Source: Aliidiomarina quisquiliarum (lineage in GTDB: Bacteria > Pseudomonadota > Gammaproteobacteria > Enterobacterales > Alteromonadaceae). Taken from it: a DNA stretch of 64,000 nt. The first letter of the stretch is position 1. Each line of letters begins with the position of its first letter. The stretch is from NCBI RefSeq assembly GCF_023922585.1, contig NZ_JAMFTN010000014.1, positions 539,108 through 603,107 of the forward strand. The letters are read 5' to 3'. Of this stretch, positions 37,996-47,705 are shown one piece after another. The notes beneath the pieces were generated by a model. The model ran no database searches and was not told the DNA's origin. It saw only the letters and a list, made by a program, of their open reading frames with translations. The position numbers and the translations under genes are program-made.

Positions 37996-38937
37996 TTAAA
38001 GGCTGTTTAAGAACTTACTTAACGACTGGTTATATTGTAGTGGGTGTTCTAAATGCGGTGTATGGCCTGCACCTTCAAACACCACAAAGTTGGCTTCAGC
38101 TACGTTGGCGTCGCTGCGTACCGCTTCGTTCTGATTAAAAGGTACGGTGGTGTCGGCGGTGCCCCAAGCCAGCATAACGGGTATGCCGTGTGCTGCCACC
38201 TGACGATAATACTGCGGGTGGTTGTCGGGACTAAAGTTATACAAGCTCGACGTTAACGCGCGGGTAAAGCCACGAATTTCTTTTTGCTGTTGGTAGCTTT
38301 CCTGTAAAGCTTGTTTGGTGGCGGTAGTAAAATTACCTGCCGCCAACGACTTGCTGATAGCAGGCACATAAAAAGCCGACAACATGTAGTAACCCAAGCC
38401 AGCAGGAATACCCATAGGCGCAAGAGGCTGATGCAACGGCGCAATTAAACTCATGCTATTAAAACGGTTCGGGTGATGAGCCACCGTGCGAGCTGCAACT
38501 GCCCCACCCATGGAAAGCCCAACCACGGCTACTGGCTGTTCTATAGCTAAGGCGTCTAACAAGCCAATAAGTTGGCTTTCAAATAAAGCACCAACATAGG
38601 GAATGTCGGGTCGGGCTGAATAACCACGGCCAAACAAGTCGTATTGAATTACTCGAAAGCCTTGGCTGGCTAAATAGTTGGGAGTTTCGCCCCACACCGC
38701 CGCAGGAATACTAAAGCCGTGAACCAGCACCACCGCAGGGCCATTGCTTGGACCAAAGGTTTGGTAATGGGTTAGGCCCTCTGCAAGCGCTACAAATTGG
38801 CCAGGGGCTGCAGCTTGTACCTGTTCGTTTAGTGAAGTTTTTTCGTCAAAAGAGGTCCAATGCAGTACTAATACCCACATAATAACACCCACTAACAAAG
38901 CGATAAGTGCTAAGCCTATCCATTGAATTACTTTCAT
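37996..38937 (-). CDS. Alpha/beta hydrolase, membrane-anchored
   Basis: 313 residues. An N-terminal hydrophobic helix (about 5-28) anchors or exports the protein. The hydrolase fold shows oxyanion HGFSIPAAVWGE, nucleophile elbow VVGLSMGGAVA, acid AWGTADTTVPF and His in EGAGHTPHLEHP, so the triad is complete. The substrate is unknown; esters, lipids or thioesters are all possible. It lies 49 nt after the SDR gene and probably ends the acyl-CoA dehydrogenase operon. AAGGA precedes the ATG. Confidence 0.86.
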   Translation of the reverse strand: MKVIQWIGLALIALLVGVIMWVLVLHWTSFDEKTSLNEQVQAAAPGQFVALAEGLTHYQTFGPSNGPAVVLVHGFSIPAAVWGETPNYLASQGFRVIQYDLFGRGYSARPDIPYVGALFESQLIGLLDALAIEQPVAVVGLSMGGAVAARTVAHHPNRFNSMSLIAPLHQPLAPMGIPAGLGYYMLSAFYVPAISKSLAAGNFTTATKQALQESYQQQKEIRGFTRALTSSLYNFSPDNHPQYYRQVAAHGIPVMLAWGTADTTVPFNQNEAVRSDANVAEANFVVFEGAGHTPHLEHPLQYNQSLSKFLNSL

Positions 38938-38986
38938 GCTCTCATTCCTTTTGGTGTTTTAATATGGTTTACAGGCGAGCTAAACG

Positions 38987-39739
38987 CTAGCCCATTTTCA
39001 TGACAATTTTAAGCGGTAAACGCTTGAGCAAGAATGCAATTACGCACCAAGGCCAACCCGGCACATAAGCGCTCGGCCGTTCTCTTTCAATAGCTTTTAC
39101 CATAGCCTTTACGCCCGGCACAGTGTCGATCATAAAGGGGGTGTTCTTTACTTTTTCATTCAATTCCGAACGAATAAAACCTGGCATAATACAGCTTACT
39201 TTAATAGGGCTACGTGAACGTAATAAGTCGGCTTGAATACCTTCAGTTAGGTTCACTAGCCCCGCTTTACTAGCCGCATAGGCGGTCATGGCCCGTGGCA
39301 TACCACGTAACGCGCTTATCGACGAAATAGTAACCAAATGACCATCGTTTTGTGCTCGAAATATTTCTAACGCCGCTTCGCATTGGGCTAAAGCCGCAAC
39401 TAAATTGGTTTCTATGGTCGCTTTGTTATGCTTAAACAAGCCCGTACCTATCGAACCGCCTTTGCCCATACCCGCATTAACAATAATTCGGTCTAAGCTA
39501 CCAAACTCAGTTTTGAATTCATCAAATACACGAAACACCGCGTCGTGGTCATTCACATCGAGCTCTTTTAAGCTCACTTTAACCTGTGGGTAAGCTTGCA
39601 GAATGTCGGCTTGCAACTGGGTTAAGCGCTCTACGCGGCGCGCGCACAAGCCTAAATTATGCCCTTTAGCGGCAAACTGGCGGGCCATTTCTGCACCTAG
39701 GCCTGAACTTGCGCCGGTTATTAAAATTGTTATACGCAT
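38987..39739 (-). CDS. Short-chain dehydrogenase/reductase
   Basis: 250 residues. Cofactor motif LITGASSGLGAEMARQ with RR at the next strand (CARRVERL) suggests NADP(H); NAGMGKGG and the active-site Y-x3-K (YAASKAG) with an upstream Ser are present. The substrate cannot be told. Gene order behind an acyl-CoA dehydrogenase and a kinase suggests oxidation or reduction of a hydroxy- or keto-acyl compound. It follows the phosphatase gene by 56 nt. Confidence 0.9.
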   Translation of the reverse strand: MRITILITGASSGLGAEMARQFAAKGHNLGLCARRVERLTQLQADILQAYPQVKVSLKELDVNDHDAVFRVFDEFKTEFGSLDRIIVNAGMGKGGSIGTGLFKHNKATIETNLVAALAQCEAALEIFRAQNDGHLVTISSISALRGMPRAMTAYAASKAGLVNLTEGIQADLLRSRSPIKVSCIMPGFIRSELNEKVKNTPFMIDTVPGVKAMVKAIERERPSAYVPGWPWCVIAFLLKRLPLKIVMKMG

Positions 39740-39795
39740 TATTAGTCCCTTTATTTTCCTTACTTGGCCTTTTTGCGAATTAATTTTAGCCGGGC

Positions 39796-40473
39796 TTATA
39801 TATAGCTCAGCATATTTTGATATTTGCCAGTAAGGTGCCCATGCTCATTTAAGCTTAATAACTGCGGTTGGCCCTGCTCATACATAAAGCGGGTTAAGCC
39901 GGTATTAGCCAACCGGCGATTTAGTTGCATTAACTGTTCTGGTCCAGACGCTAACGACTGCAATACCGACAGCGAAATAGGCCCACCAGAGGTAAACACC
40001 CATACTCGCTGATGGTTTTTAGCAAGCTCGCTCACATTCAGCCAAGCTTGGTTTACCCGATCACTAAATTGTTGCCAGCTTTCCACATAATTACTGTCGT
40101 TGCTACGTTGTTGCCAACGCGCTACCGCTTTAGCAAAGGCCGGAAAAATACGCTCTGCTTGTTGCGACAACACATCGTCGGTGAATTCCGGATAGGCTAA
40201 AACAAACTGCCTTAGTACGTCGCGATGATCAAATTCATTCCAACAGGCATCGGCAATACGTGTAGGGCGTAAGCTTATGCCCGACTTAAAGGCATTTAAC
40301 GATTGCACATGACGCTTTAGAGTGCCATGTACAATACAGTCAATTTTTTCTTCACGGGCGTGCACCATAGCAGCTAATACGCGAGCTTGTTCGTCGCCCA
40401 GTTTAGACAGTTGATCATAGTCTTCAGCACCAAACGACGCTTGGCCATGCCTTACTAAAGTTACTAACGCCAT
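39796..40473 (-). CDS. Histidine phosphatase family protein
   Basis: 225 residues of the phosphoglycerate-mutase-like superfamily. The catalytic LVRHGQASFG is at the N-terminus (His9) and the second conserved His is in the C-terminal part, although there the usual HG is replaced by SGGPISLS, so the catalytic set should be checked. The family removes phosphate from small molecules or proteins. It begins 2 nt after the kinase gene, so the two are tightly coupled in expression; a role on a phosphorylated intermediate is an inference. Confidence 0.88.
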   Translation of the reverse strand: MALVTLVRHGQASFGAEDYDQLSKLGDEQARVLAAMVHAREEKIDCIVHGTLKRHVQSLNAFKSGISLRPTRIADACWNEFDHRDVLRQFVLAYPEFTDDVLSQQAERIFPAFAKAVARWQQRSNDSNYVESWQQFSDRVNQAWLNVSELAKNHQRVWVFTSGGPISLSVLQSLASGPEQLMQLNRRLANTGLTRFMYEQGQPQLLSLNEHGHLTGKYQNMLSYI

Positions 40474-40475
40474 TA

Positions 40476-41531
40476 CTATTGCCTTTGCTTAATTAAGCGT
40501 TTCGCCCGCCAGTGCAAATAGCGCACTACAAACCAAAAGTTTTTAAAGGCCGGATTGTCGGTTTGCTTATGATGATAACGATAATAAATTTGTTGCGCGA
40601 TAACCGACAATCGAAACAGCCCGAATACCTCATAAAAGGTCATATCTGCGCCACTTTGGCCCGTTTGTTGGCAGTAATAGTCGATTACTTCTTGACGCGT
40701 TAGCATGCCCTTTAGGTGCGTAGGCTGACGCCGAGTGGCGCGGGCTATGTTATCGTCGTCGGCTTGTACCCAATAGGCCAGCATATTGCCCACTTCCATC
40801 AACGGGTCACCAATGGTTGCTAATTCCCAGTCGAGTACGGCAAGAATGTCGGTGGGGTTGTCTGGGTTAAGAATAAGGTTATCAAACCGAAAGTCGTTGT
40901 GGGTCAGGCACAAACGCTCTTGGCTTGGCATATTGGTTACTAGCCAATTCATTAAATAGTTTGCCCGCGGTACCTGCCAGGTTTTCGCCTGCCGATAGCG
41001 CTTGTTCCAGCCCGTCACTTGGCGTTCAATATAGCCGGTGCCCTTGCCTAGTTCGGCTAGGCCCGCGGCTTTATAGTCTACTTGGTGTAATTGCACTAGC
41101 TGGTCGAGCATATTGGTGCATAAGGTGCGCACTTGTGCAGGAGTAAGGTTAACGCTACGGGGCATATTTTTGCGCGGAATAATGCCAGCTATACGCTGCA
41201 TAACATAAAATTCACTACCTATAACCTGTTCGTCGTCACAATAACCCACCATGGTAGGTACGGTAGCAAACACCGGCTTTAAGGCTCGTTGCAAATCGTA
41301 TTCACGCTTCATGTTATGGGCCGACTTTGCTTTCGTGCCGGCCGGTGGGCGGCGCAAAATAAAGTCGGCGTTTTCATATTTCAAGCGGTAGGTCCAATTC
41401 GACGCCCCCCCAAGAAACTGCGTTACCTGTGGTTTGCCTAGCAAAGCTGGCTGAATTTCTTGCAGCCAGCTGTCTACCGCATCCACATCAAATACTTCTT
41501 GCTCTCTTACCGGCGAGCCGAGATCAATCAT
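40476..41531 (-). CDS. APH-type phosphotransferase (ACAD10/11-like kinase)
   Basis: 351 residues with the aminoglycoside-phosphotransferase/choline-kinase fold. The catalytic HNDFRFDNLILNP and the metal-binding LDWELATIGDPLMEVG match the kinase halves of ACAD10 and ACAD11 rather than antibiotic-resistance kinases. Known: ACAD10/11 and bacterial LvaA phosphorylate 4-hydroxyacyl-CoA. Overlaps the acyl-CoA dehydrogenase gene by 1 nt, reproducing as two genes what is one polypeptide in animals. Resistance to aminoglycosides is not implied. Confidence 0.9.
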   Translation of the reverse strand: MIDLGSPVREQEVFDVDAVDSWLQEIQPALLGKPQVTQFLGGASNWTYRLKYENADFILRRPPAGTKAKSAHNMKREYDLQRALKPVFATVPTMVGYCDDEQVIGSEFYVMQRIAGIIPRKNMPRSVNLTPAQVRTLCTNMLDQLVQLHQVDYKAAGLAELGKGTGYIERQVTGWNKRYRQAKTWQVPRANYLMNWLVTNMPSQERLCLTHNDFRFDNLILNPDNPTDILAVLDWELATIGDPLMEVGNMLAYWVQADDDNIARATRRQPTHLKGMLTRQEVIDYYCQQTGQSGADMTFYEVFGLFRLSVIAQQIYYRYHHKQTDNPAFKNFWFVVRYLHWRAKRLIKQRQ

Positions 41532-42754
41532 TATTGCTCCGGATATTTTTTCAGCTCTTGACGTAATACCGTTGCTTCATGCACTTCATCGGGGCCGTCG
41601 GCCAAGCGTAACGACCGCGCTATTGCGTAAAAAGCAGTAAGGGGTAAGTCGTGGCTTAAGCCCGCGCCACCATGCATTTGAATTGCGTCGTCGACAACGT
41701 TTTGCAGTACTTGCGGCACCACCACTTTAATGCCGGCAATTTCACTGGCCGCACTTTTCGCCCCGGCTTCGTCAATTAATGACGCCGTATGTAAGGTATA
41801 TAAGCGAGCTTGGTCAATAGCCATACGATGGCGGGCAATACGCGCGCCATTGTCGCCTAACTTTACTAACGGCCGACCAAAGGCCACGCGATCTAAGCTG
41901 CGTTGAATCATTAATTCTAGGGCTTTTTCTGCCGCTCCTAAGGCACGCATGCAATGATGTATTCGGCCTGGACCTAAGCGCCCTTGGGCAATAGCAAAGC
42001 CGTCACCAAGCCGGCTAATAACATTCGCCTTCGGCACCCGAACGTTATTAAAGCTCATTTGACCATGGCCATAAGGGGCGTCGTAGTCGCCAAATACAGG
42101 CAACATACGTTCAATGGTTACGCCTTCTGTATCTAATGGCACTAACACCAATGAATGACGCTGATGCCGCGCCGCTTCACGGTCACTTAACCCTAAAACA
42201 ATCGCTATTTTAGCATTGGGGTGGCCCAAGCCCGTGGTCCACCATTTAGTGCCATTAATAACCACGTCGTCACCGTCGGCGGTAATGCTGGTTTCAATAT
42301 TGGTTGCATCTGAACTGGCCACATTTGGTTCGGTCATTGCAAATACTGACCGAATACTGCCGTCGAGCAAAGGCTTCAACCATTGGTTTTTTTGTGCATC
42401 GGTGCCGAATTGGTGCAACACTTCCATATTGCCCGTGTCGGGTGCGTTACAGTTAAATATTTCCGGCGCTATTAAGCTGCGGCCCATTTGCTCGGCTAAG
42501 TATGCATAACCTGCTGTAGTTAAGCCTTTACCAAGAATTTCATCGGGCAGGAAAAAATTCCATAAACCCTCTTCTTTGGCTAGTTTTTTCAGCTCTTCAA
42601 TACGTGGGTGAACTTGCCATTCGCGCCAATTGGGGTGGGCGTTTTGTGCTAGGTTAGCTTGAAAGTACTCTGCTTCAAAAGGTTCAATATGTTCGCGCAT
42701 AAAGTGCTTTACACGCGCAAGCCAATGGCTTGCTCTTTCTGATTTATTAAACAT
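41531..42754 (-). CDS. Acyl-CoA dehydrogenase, ACAD10/11-like
   Basis: 407 residues. FAD-binding TEPNVASSDATNIET and WWTTGLGHPN segments are visible, followed by the helical C-domain with QMHGGAGLSHDLPL. The C-terminal segment is RLADGPDEVHEATVLRQEL, as in ACAD10/11, where medium-chain enzymes have the catalytic Glu in YEGT. First gene of an operon with the kinase, phosphatase, SDR and hydrolase genes. Inference: it acts on a phosphorylated 4-hydroxyacyl-CoA rather than as an ordinary beta-oxidation enzyme. Confidence 0.92.
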   Translation of the reverse strand: MFNKSERASHWLARVKHFMREHIEPFEAEYFQANLAQNAHPNWREWQVHPRIEELKKLAKEEGLWNFFLPDEILGKGLTTAGYAYLAEQMGRSLIAPEIFNCNAPDTGNMEVLHQFGTDAQKNQWLKPLLDGSIRSVFAMTEPNVASSDATNIETSITADGDDVVINGTKWWTTGLGHPNAKIAIVLGLSDREAARHQRHSLVLVPLDTEGVTIERMLPVFGDYDAPYGHGQMSFNNVRVPKANVISRLGDGFAIAQGRLGPGRIHHCMRALGAAEKALELMIQRSLDRVAFGRPLVKLGDNGARIARHRMAIDQARLYTLHTASLIDEAGAKSAASEIAGIKVVVPQVLQNVVDDAIQMHGGAGLSHDLPLTAFYAIARSLRLADGPDEVHEATVLRQELKKYPEQ

Positions 42755-42856
42755 AGCATGCTCTCGTTAGTTATTATTTTAATTTGCTAGGCCGTACGTC
42801 TTTTCTTATTTCATAGTAACGAGTTTGGGCTGGGCTAACTATAGTTGCTAGCTGCT

Positions 42857-43360
42857 CTAATCGCTTGATTCTGGCTGTTTATCGCCACTTGTTTTTAGCT
42901 CATTTCGAAAATTCATAATCTCTGCGTTCATTCGTTCTATGCGGTGGTGTAGCCCTTCGATCATTTTGTCTTTTACTATTTCCCGTGCGCGTATGGGTAA
43001 ACGGCGAAAACTTTCAGCGTCTATACGCAACAAAACCATATCTGAAATTGCTGAAACCGATGCTGAACGTAACTCTCTCGTAACAAAAGCAACTTCGCCA
43101 ACAAACTGCCCTGCTGCCACCTCCCCTACCAATACGCCGTCTTTATGTACCTGCGCTTTTCCGCTCATAATCACATAAATACAATAATCTGCATCACCCT
43201 GTTCAATAAACATGGTTCCGGCGCGGGCATAGCGGAAAAGTCCCTTCATGCTCGCAAAAACACGTTTATCATCGGCAGTGAGTGTTTTAAACAAAGGCGC
43301 TCGGCTTAGTAATTCAACAGCGCGTAACTCACTTACTGCATTTATTGTACGTATGGTCAT
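42857..43360 (-). CDS. Cyclic nucleotide-binding domain protein without DNA-binding domain
   Basis: 167 residues with a single CAP-type cyclic-nucleotide fold (about 15-130): beta roll with FIEQGDADYCIYVIMSGKAQ, then the phosphate-binding cassette region GQFVGEVAFVTRELRSASV. The cassette has Arg-Ser-Ala like true cAMP binders. No helix-turn-helix follows; the C-terminal 40 residues are a charged helix (HHRIERMNAEIMNFRNEL). It may sense a nucleotide and act through another protein. It lies 86 nt after frdD on the same strand. Confidence 0.8.
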   Translation of the reverse strand: MTIRTINAVSELRAVELLSRAPLFKTLTADDKRVFASMKGLFRYARAGTMFIEQGDADYCIYVIMSGKAQVHKDGVLVGEVAAGQFVGEVAFVTRELRSASVSAISDMVLLRIDAESFRRLPIRAREIVKDKMIEGLHHRIERMNAEIMNFRNELKTSGDKQPESSD

Positions 43361-43446
43361 GTGCTTTATTCTCTAAACTAATGGTTTGAGTGTAGGCCTA
43401 CTCAAACAATGGGGCTATACCTCTTTTTGCTAAGCCTATTTACGGC

Positions 43447-43812
43447 TTAATTAAAATATCCTATACACCATAAACCAAGGCAAAGCAGGCTAAGGGCACT
43501 AGCAAAACCATAGCACAACACTTTCACCAATGTATGCTGTTGTACTTTTAAGTCGTGCAAGCCATGCCGAAAACGGTGCCCAGCATGAAATAACGGCAAC
43601 ACCACCACAGCGCCAGTAAACATTAACCCCCATATACTAAAGTACCAGCTTTGCGCTTGCGTATAAGTTAGCTCCACCACTCCTAAAGGTAGCAACATGG
43701 CAAGAAAAACAATGGCTGCGGGTATAAATACCGCAAAACATACGCCGCCGGCACTAAACAATGCCCACCAAATGGGTTCTGCACTACGTTTTAGCTCAGT
43801 TTCAGGTTTCAT
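43447..43812 (-). CDS. frdD: Fumarate reductase membrane anchor subunit D
   Basis: 121 residues from the ATG at 43812 ([20 protein letters not shown]), which matches E. coli FrdD in length (119) and in the KRSxEPxxWxLFxAGG opening; a longer frame was rejected. Three transmembrane helices and the conserved HRFRHGLHDLK loop are present. FrdC and FrdD hold the quinol site. The start overlaps frdC by 4 nt. Confidence 0.93.
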   Translation of the reverse strand: MKPETELKRSAEPIWWALFSAGGVCFAVFIPAAIVFLAMLLPLGVVELTYTQAQSWYFSIWGLMFTGAVVVLPLFHAGHRFRHGLHDLKVQQHTLVKVLCYGFASALSLLCLGLWCIGYFN

Positions 43813-44192
43813 AAGCTGCCTCGAAATAGCCAAGTGAACAACACAAAAACAGCAACTAAACCCGCCCACTGGCCTGCTATTAGCACCTGTGCAGGAAGGG
43901 TTTTGCTACCTAACCTAATGGGCATTACCCGCGGAAAAAGTTGAAAGAAGGTCCATGCGTGATACAAGCTAGCTACTAACGCAAGGCTATTAATCGCCAG
44001 CACCGCTGGGTGCTTCATAGTAATCTGCCATGCTTGCCACTGGCTTGGCCCCTGCCACAAAGCATAAATTCCGCAGCAAAGGGTGAGTAAAAAAAACAAT
44101 AAGGGTAATACGGTGGCTTCACGCAGCATATAGGCTTTAAATGCCCTATGTTTTAACCACCAGGTTCGGGTTAATACCGGTTTATAGCTCAT
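43809..44192 (-). CDS. frdC: Fumarate reductase membrane anchor subunit C
   Basis: 127 residues, three hydrophobic helices. [20 protein letters not shown] and the [16 protein letters not shown] segment match FrdC. In E. coli this short anchor pair, FrdC plus FrdD, carries no haem and uses menaquinol; the same is expected here. Overlaps frdB and frdD by 4 nt each. Confidence 0.93.
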   Translation of the reverse strand: MSYKPVLTRTWWLKHRAFKAYMLREATVLPLLFFLLTLCCGIYALWQGPSQWQAWQITMKHPAVLAINSLALVASLYHAWTFFQLFPRVMPIRLGSKTLPAQVLIAGQWAGLVAVFVLFTWLFRGSL

Positions 44193-44917
44193 AACTTGCC
44201 CTTAAATAACTGGATAAGCATGTCTTTGGCCGATTCAACTTTTGATTGATTCACCGCCGCGGCTGGGTCTACTTGCTGAGGACACACATCAGAACAAAAA
44301 CCAACAAAAGTGCACGCCCAAGGCCCTTCTGCTGTATTTAGTAATGGCATACGAGCTGCTTTCCCCTGATCGCGGCTGTCTAGATTATACCGATGCGCCA
44401 AGGTAATGGCTGCGGGGCCTAAAAACTCTGGGTTTAACCCAAACTGCGGACAAGCGGAATAACACAAGCCACAATTAATACAGTTAGCAAATTGCTTATA
44501 CTTACCTAGCTGTGCAGGGGTTTGCTGGTGGGTCGTGGCACTTTTAACGGCTGTGGTTTCATTATTAATTAAATATGGCTTAACCGCTTCAAGATGTTTT
44601 AAAAATGCGTCCATGTCGACAATTAAATCGCGCTCGACAGGTAAATGCGCTAAGGGCTCAAGCAACAAGCCTTGTTCATAATCACGCAAGAACACTTTAC
44701 AGCCTAGCTTTGGAATACCATTGGCCATAACGCCGCAGGAGCCGCAAATAGCCATACGACACGACCAGCGAAAGCTTAAGCTTGGGTCGAGTTCTTCCTT
44801 TATATAATTAAGTGCATCAAGTACCGAGGTGCTGGCGTCGTAGGGCACCTTGAATTCTTGCACAAAAGGGGCGGCGGATTGTTCTGGCAAGTAGCGCGCC
44901 ACTTTAACGTTTATCAT
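44189..44917 (-). CDS. frdB: Fumarate reductase iron-sulfur subunit
   Basis: 242 residues. The N-terminal ferredoxin domain binds [2Fe-2S] through [16 protein letters not shown]; the C-terminal domain has [14 protein letters not shown] and [11 protein letters not shown] for the [4Fe-4S] and [3Fe-4S] clusters. It wires electrons from the anchor quinol to the FAD in FrdA. The all-Cys [2Fe-2S] motif separates it from the SdhB of this window, which has Asp at the third position. Overlaps frdA by 4 nt. Confidence 0.95.
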   Translation of the reverse strand: MINVKVARYLPEQSAAPFVQEFKVPYDASTSVLDALNYIKEELDPSLSFRWSCRMAICGSCGVMANGIPKLGCKVFLRDYEQGLLLEPLAHLPVERDLIVDMDAFLKHLEAVKPYLINNETTAVKSATTHQQTPAQLGKYKQFANCINCGLCYSACPQFGLNPEFLGPAAITLAHRYNLDSRDQGKAARMPLLNTAEGPWACTFVGFCSDVCPQQVDPAAAVNQSKVESAKDMLIQLFKGKL

Positions 44918-46710
44918 GGCGTTACTCCTTGGCTAGGGTTTTGTTTGGCGTCGCCATAAGCTCGAACACCGGGCGGTAAAATAGAAGTGTCTACCGCTTG
45001 CCATTCAAGCCGCGCTGCGCTGTTGGCTTGGTAATGCACCAAGCTATGTTGTAGGTAGTCAGTGTCGTTGCGGCTGTCGTAACCTGCATCTATGCGTTGG
45101 TGTGCCCCGCGCGACTCGCGCCGCTCTAATGCGGCCAAACAGGTTGCTTCCGCCACATCAAGACCAAAGCCAACTTCAATGCAATTTAATAGCTCGGTAT
45201 TGTAGCTTTGGCTGTTATCAATAACCCGTATATTTTTATACCGCGCCTGCAACGCCCGAATAGTATTTAGGGTACGCTGCATACCTTGTTCGTCGCGATA
45301 AATACCGCACCCTTCTTCCATGGTTTTCAGTAACTGGCGTTTAATATCCACCCACGATTCTTCCCCTTGGCCGGAAGTTAAGTTGTGCAAATACTTCTGT
45401 TGGCGTTGAACTTGCTGTTGTAACTGTGGCAACGGGCTGTGCACGCGAGTTTGTGCGTGTGCAACCGCTTGTTCACCGGCTACACGACCAAATACTAGCA
45501 ATTCAGTAAGTGAATTAGACCCCAACCTATTAGCCCCATGCAAACCAACCGAGGCACATTCACCCACTGCATATAGGCCTTTTATGTTCGTTTCACCTTG
45601 GCAATCAGTGCTGATGCCACCCATGGTGTAATGCACCGCTGGGCGCACTGGAATAGGCTCATGCACAGGATCAATATTCACATACGACTTGGCCAGTTCA
45701 CAAATAAACGGCAGCCGTTCATGTAAGTATTTTTTACCTAAATGGCGCAGGTCTAAATACACTACGTCGCTGTCGCCATATTTGCCTGTACGGCCAGCTT
45801 TTTGCTCGTGCCAAAAGGCTTGCGACAGCTTGTCGCGTGGACCAAGTTCCATGTATTTATTTTTAGGTTGGCCAAGCGGCGTTTCAGGGCCTAAACCATA
45901 GTCTTGCAGGTAACGGTAGCCGTCTTTATTTAGCATTAAACCACCTTCACCACGCGACGCTTCGGTAATAAGTATGCCCGAGCCGGGTAAACCCGTAGGG
46001 TGATACTGCACAAATTCCATATCCCGTAGCGGCACACCATGGCGATACGCAATAGCCATGCCGTCGCCGGTAACAATGCCACCATTAGTATTAAAGCGAA
46101 ATAACCGCCCAGCTCCACCGGTAGCTAATATAACCGACTTTGCCCGAATTAAATGCAGTGTGCCGGTAGCAACTTCCAGGGCAACAACCCCTGCAATGTG
46201 GCCGTCGTTAACTAATAGGTCGAGTACAAAAAATTCGTCGAGACGCTTAATAGCTGGAAATTTTAATGAGGTTTGAAACAAGGTGTGCAACATGTGAAAA
46301 CCGGTTTTGTCGGCGGCAAACCAAGTGCGCTCTATTTTCATGCCGCCAAACCGGCGTACTTGAATAGAACCGTCTGCTTTTCTGCTCCACGGGCAACCCC
46401 ATCGCTCCATTTGTACAAGCTCTTGGTGAGCATGGCGAACAAAATAGTCCACCACTTTTTGGTCAGAAAGCCAGTCGCCACCTGCTACTGTGTCTTCAAA
46501 GTGAGCAGCAAAGCTGTCGTTGTCGCGGGTTACTGCTGCAGCGCCACCTTCAGCGGCGACCGTATGCGAGCGCATAGGGGATACTTTTGAAACTAACCCT
46601 ATACTTACTGCTTGGCCCTGTTGCTGAGCTTGTTCTGCTGCGGCAATACTCGCTCGTAAGCCAGCACCACCACCACCAACCACCAGAATATCGAAATCAT
46701 GTTGTTGCAT
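44914..46710 (-). CDS. frdA: Fumarate reductase flavoprotein subunit
   Basis: 598 residues. FAD-binding [17 protein letters not shown], the histidine that carries FAD covalently in SHTVAAEGG, and the substrate-binding R-E-S-R-G-A-H-Q block are clear. It reduces fumarate to succinate during anaerobic respiration. It follows a menA-like gene by 23 nt and starts frdABCD proper. The gene is distinct from sdhA in this window, so both directions of succinate/fumarate conversion have a dedicated complex. Confidence 0.96.
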   Translation of the reverse strand: MQQHDFDILVVGGGGAGLRASIAAAEQAQQQGQAVSIGLVSKVSPMRSHTVAAEGGAAAVTRDNDSFAAHFEDTVAGGDWLSDQKVVDYFVRHAHQELVQMERWGCPWSRKADGSIQVRRFGGMKIERTWFAADKTGFHMLHTLFQTSLKFPAIKRLDEFFVLDLLVNDGHIAGVVALEVATGTLHLIRAKSVILATGGAGRLFRFNTNGGIVTGDGMAIAYRHGVPLRDMEFVQYHPTGLPGSGILITEASRGEGGLMLNKDGYRYLQDYGLGPETPLGQPKNKYMELGPRDKLSQAFWHEQKAGRTGKYGDSDVVYLDLRHLGKKYLHERLPFICELAKSYVNIDPVHEPIPVRPAVHYTMGGISTDCQGETNIKGLYAVGECASVGLHGANRLGSNSLTELLVFGRVAGEQAVAHAQTRVHSPLPQLQQQVQRQQKYLHNLTSGQGEESWVDIKRQLLKTMEEGCGIYRDEQGMQRTLNTIRALQARYKNIRVIDNSQSYNTELLNCIEVGFGLDVAEATCLAALERRESRGAHQRIDAGYDSRNDTDYLQHSLVHYQANSAARLEWQAVDTSILPPGVRAYGDAKQNPSQGVTP

Positions 46711-46733
46711 GTATTTTCCTACTCAGCTAACAC

Positions 46734-47627
46734 TTACCACCATGCCCAAATTAGACCAGCAACAAGTAATAACAAGTAAAGGTGAATAAAAATCACGTTT
46801 AAGCCTAAGAAAGGGGTAAGCTTAATCACACTCCCCTTGTTGTTATATACCCCCGGTACTAATTTTATTAATATCGGAAGCGAAAGTAAGGCGATAATTG
46901 TAGGTGCAGGCAACCAAGCCACTGCTATAGCAATTAAATGCAGCGCCATTGCTAGCCCATACTGAAGCGCAAACACCACTGCACTTCGCTCTTTGCCAAG
47001 CACAATAGGCAAGGTTCTGCGGCCAACTTTACGGTCGGCATCGGCGTCTGGAAATTGATTAAGTAACAATAGGTTACTTACTAATAAAGACACAACTATA
47101 GCAAGTGCCCAGGCGCCAATATTCAACGAGCCTTGAAATACCCAAATAGCGCCCAGTGTCATTAGTAAACCAAAGCCAATACCGGGTGCCACCAAGCAAA
47201 TAATCGGTAGTCGGTTAATGTACTGGGTATAGCTATAAATAATAATAACACCAGGCACGCCTATCCATAATAATGGCCAGCCATGCTCCGACACCAAAAA
47301 CAAGCCACCAAGCACCACTAACCCCAGCGTAATCCAAGCAAAGGTAAGCGCCCAACGTGCTTTTTCAGGCGCTCTAATTAAAGTGCCGCTACCACCACTA
47401 AAAGGCGTTTTAGGGGTTAAAAAGTCGAGCCCAGAACGAAAGTCGAAATATTCATTGAATGCATTTACGCTGGCATGGGCAGCCAAAGCAATAACGCTCA
47501 CCACTATAAATGGCAACAATTGCACGGACACCCCAGCCGCTAAACTATAGGCCAGCGCCAACAGCACGCACAATAGCGTTAAGGTTAAAAAGTTTAAACG
47601 AGCTACGCCCGATACGGTTTTTAGCAC
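46734..47627 (-). CDS. menA: UbiA-family prenyltransferase, probable MenA
   Basis: 297 residues with about eight or nine hydrophobic helices. The two Asp-rich motifs are NEYFDFRSGLDFL (about 65-77) and DADADRKVG (about 190-198), as in 1,4-dihydroxy-2-naphthoate prenyltransferases. It would attach the polyprenyl tail to make demethylmenaquinone. Its position 23 nt before frdA on the same transcript, behind an FNR-like box, ties menaquinone supply to fumarate reductase. Another aromatic acceptor is possible, since UbiA proteins vary; hence moderate confidence in the symbol. Confidence 0.75.
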   Translation of the reverse strand: MLKTVSGVARLNFLTLTLLCVLLALAYSLAAGVSVQLLPFIVVSVIALAAHASVNAFNEYFDFRSGLDFLTPKTPFSGGSGTLIRAPEKARWALTFAWITLGLVVLGGLFLVSEHGWPLLWIGVPGVIIIYSYTQYINRLPIICLVAPGIGFGLLMTLGAIWVFQGSLNIGAWALAIVVSLLVSNLLLLNQFPDADADRKVGRRTLPIVLGKERSAVVFALQYGLAMALHLIAIAVAWLPAPTIIALLSLPILIKLVPGVYNNKGSVIKLTPFLGLNVIFIHLYLLLLVAGLIWAWW

Positions 47628-47678
47628 GTGATACGCCCTTCTTCTTACACAAGATTAACAAATGCCTATACTGCCATA

Positions 47679-47692
47679 TTGATCTTAAACAA
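47679..47692 (-). promoter_or_regulatory. FNR-type box upstream of menA-frdABCD
   Basis: On the minus strand TTGTT-TAAG-ATCAA matches the FNR consensus TTGAT-N4-ATCAA at 9 of 10 fixed positions. It ends 51 nt before the menA start codon. A TAATCT -10-like hexamer at 47657-47652 lies about 31 nt from the box centre, the spacing expected for activation from -41.5. Anaerobic induction of the operon is the natural reading. Confidence 0.6.
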
Positions 47693-47705
47693 AGGAGAGT
47701 TAGAA

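Noticed and set aside
40476-41531. Aminoglycoside resistance gene
   Set aside because: The APH fold is shared, but the Brenner and metal motifs and the neighbours fit ACAD10/11-type kinases.
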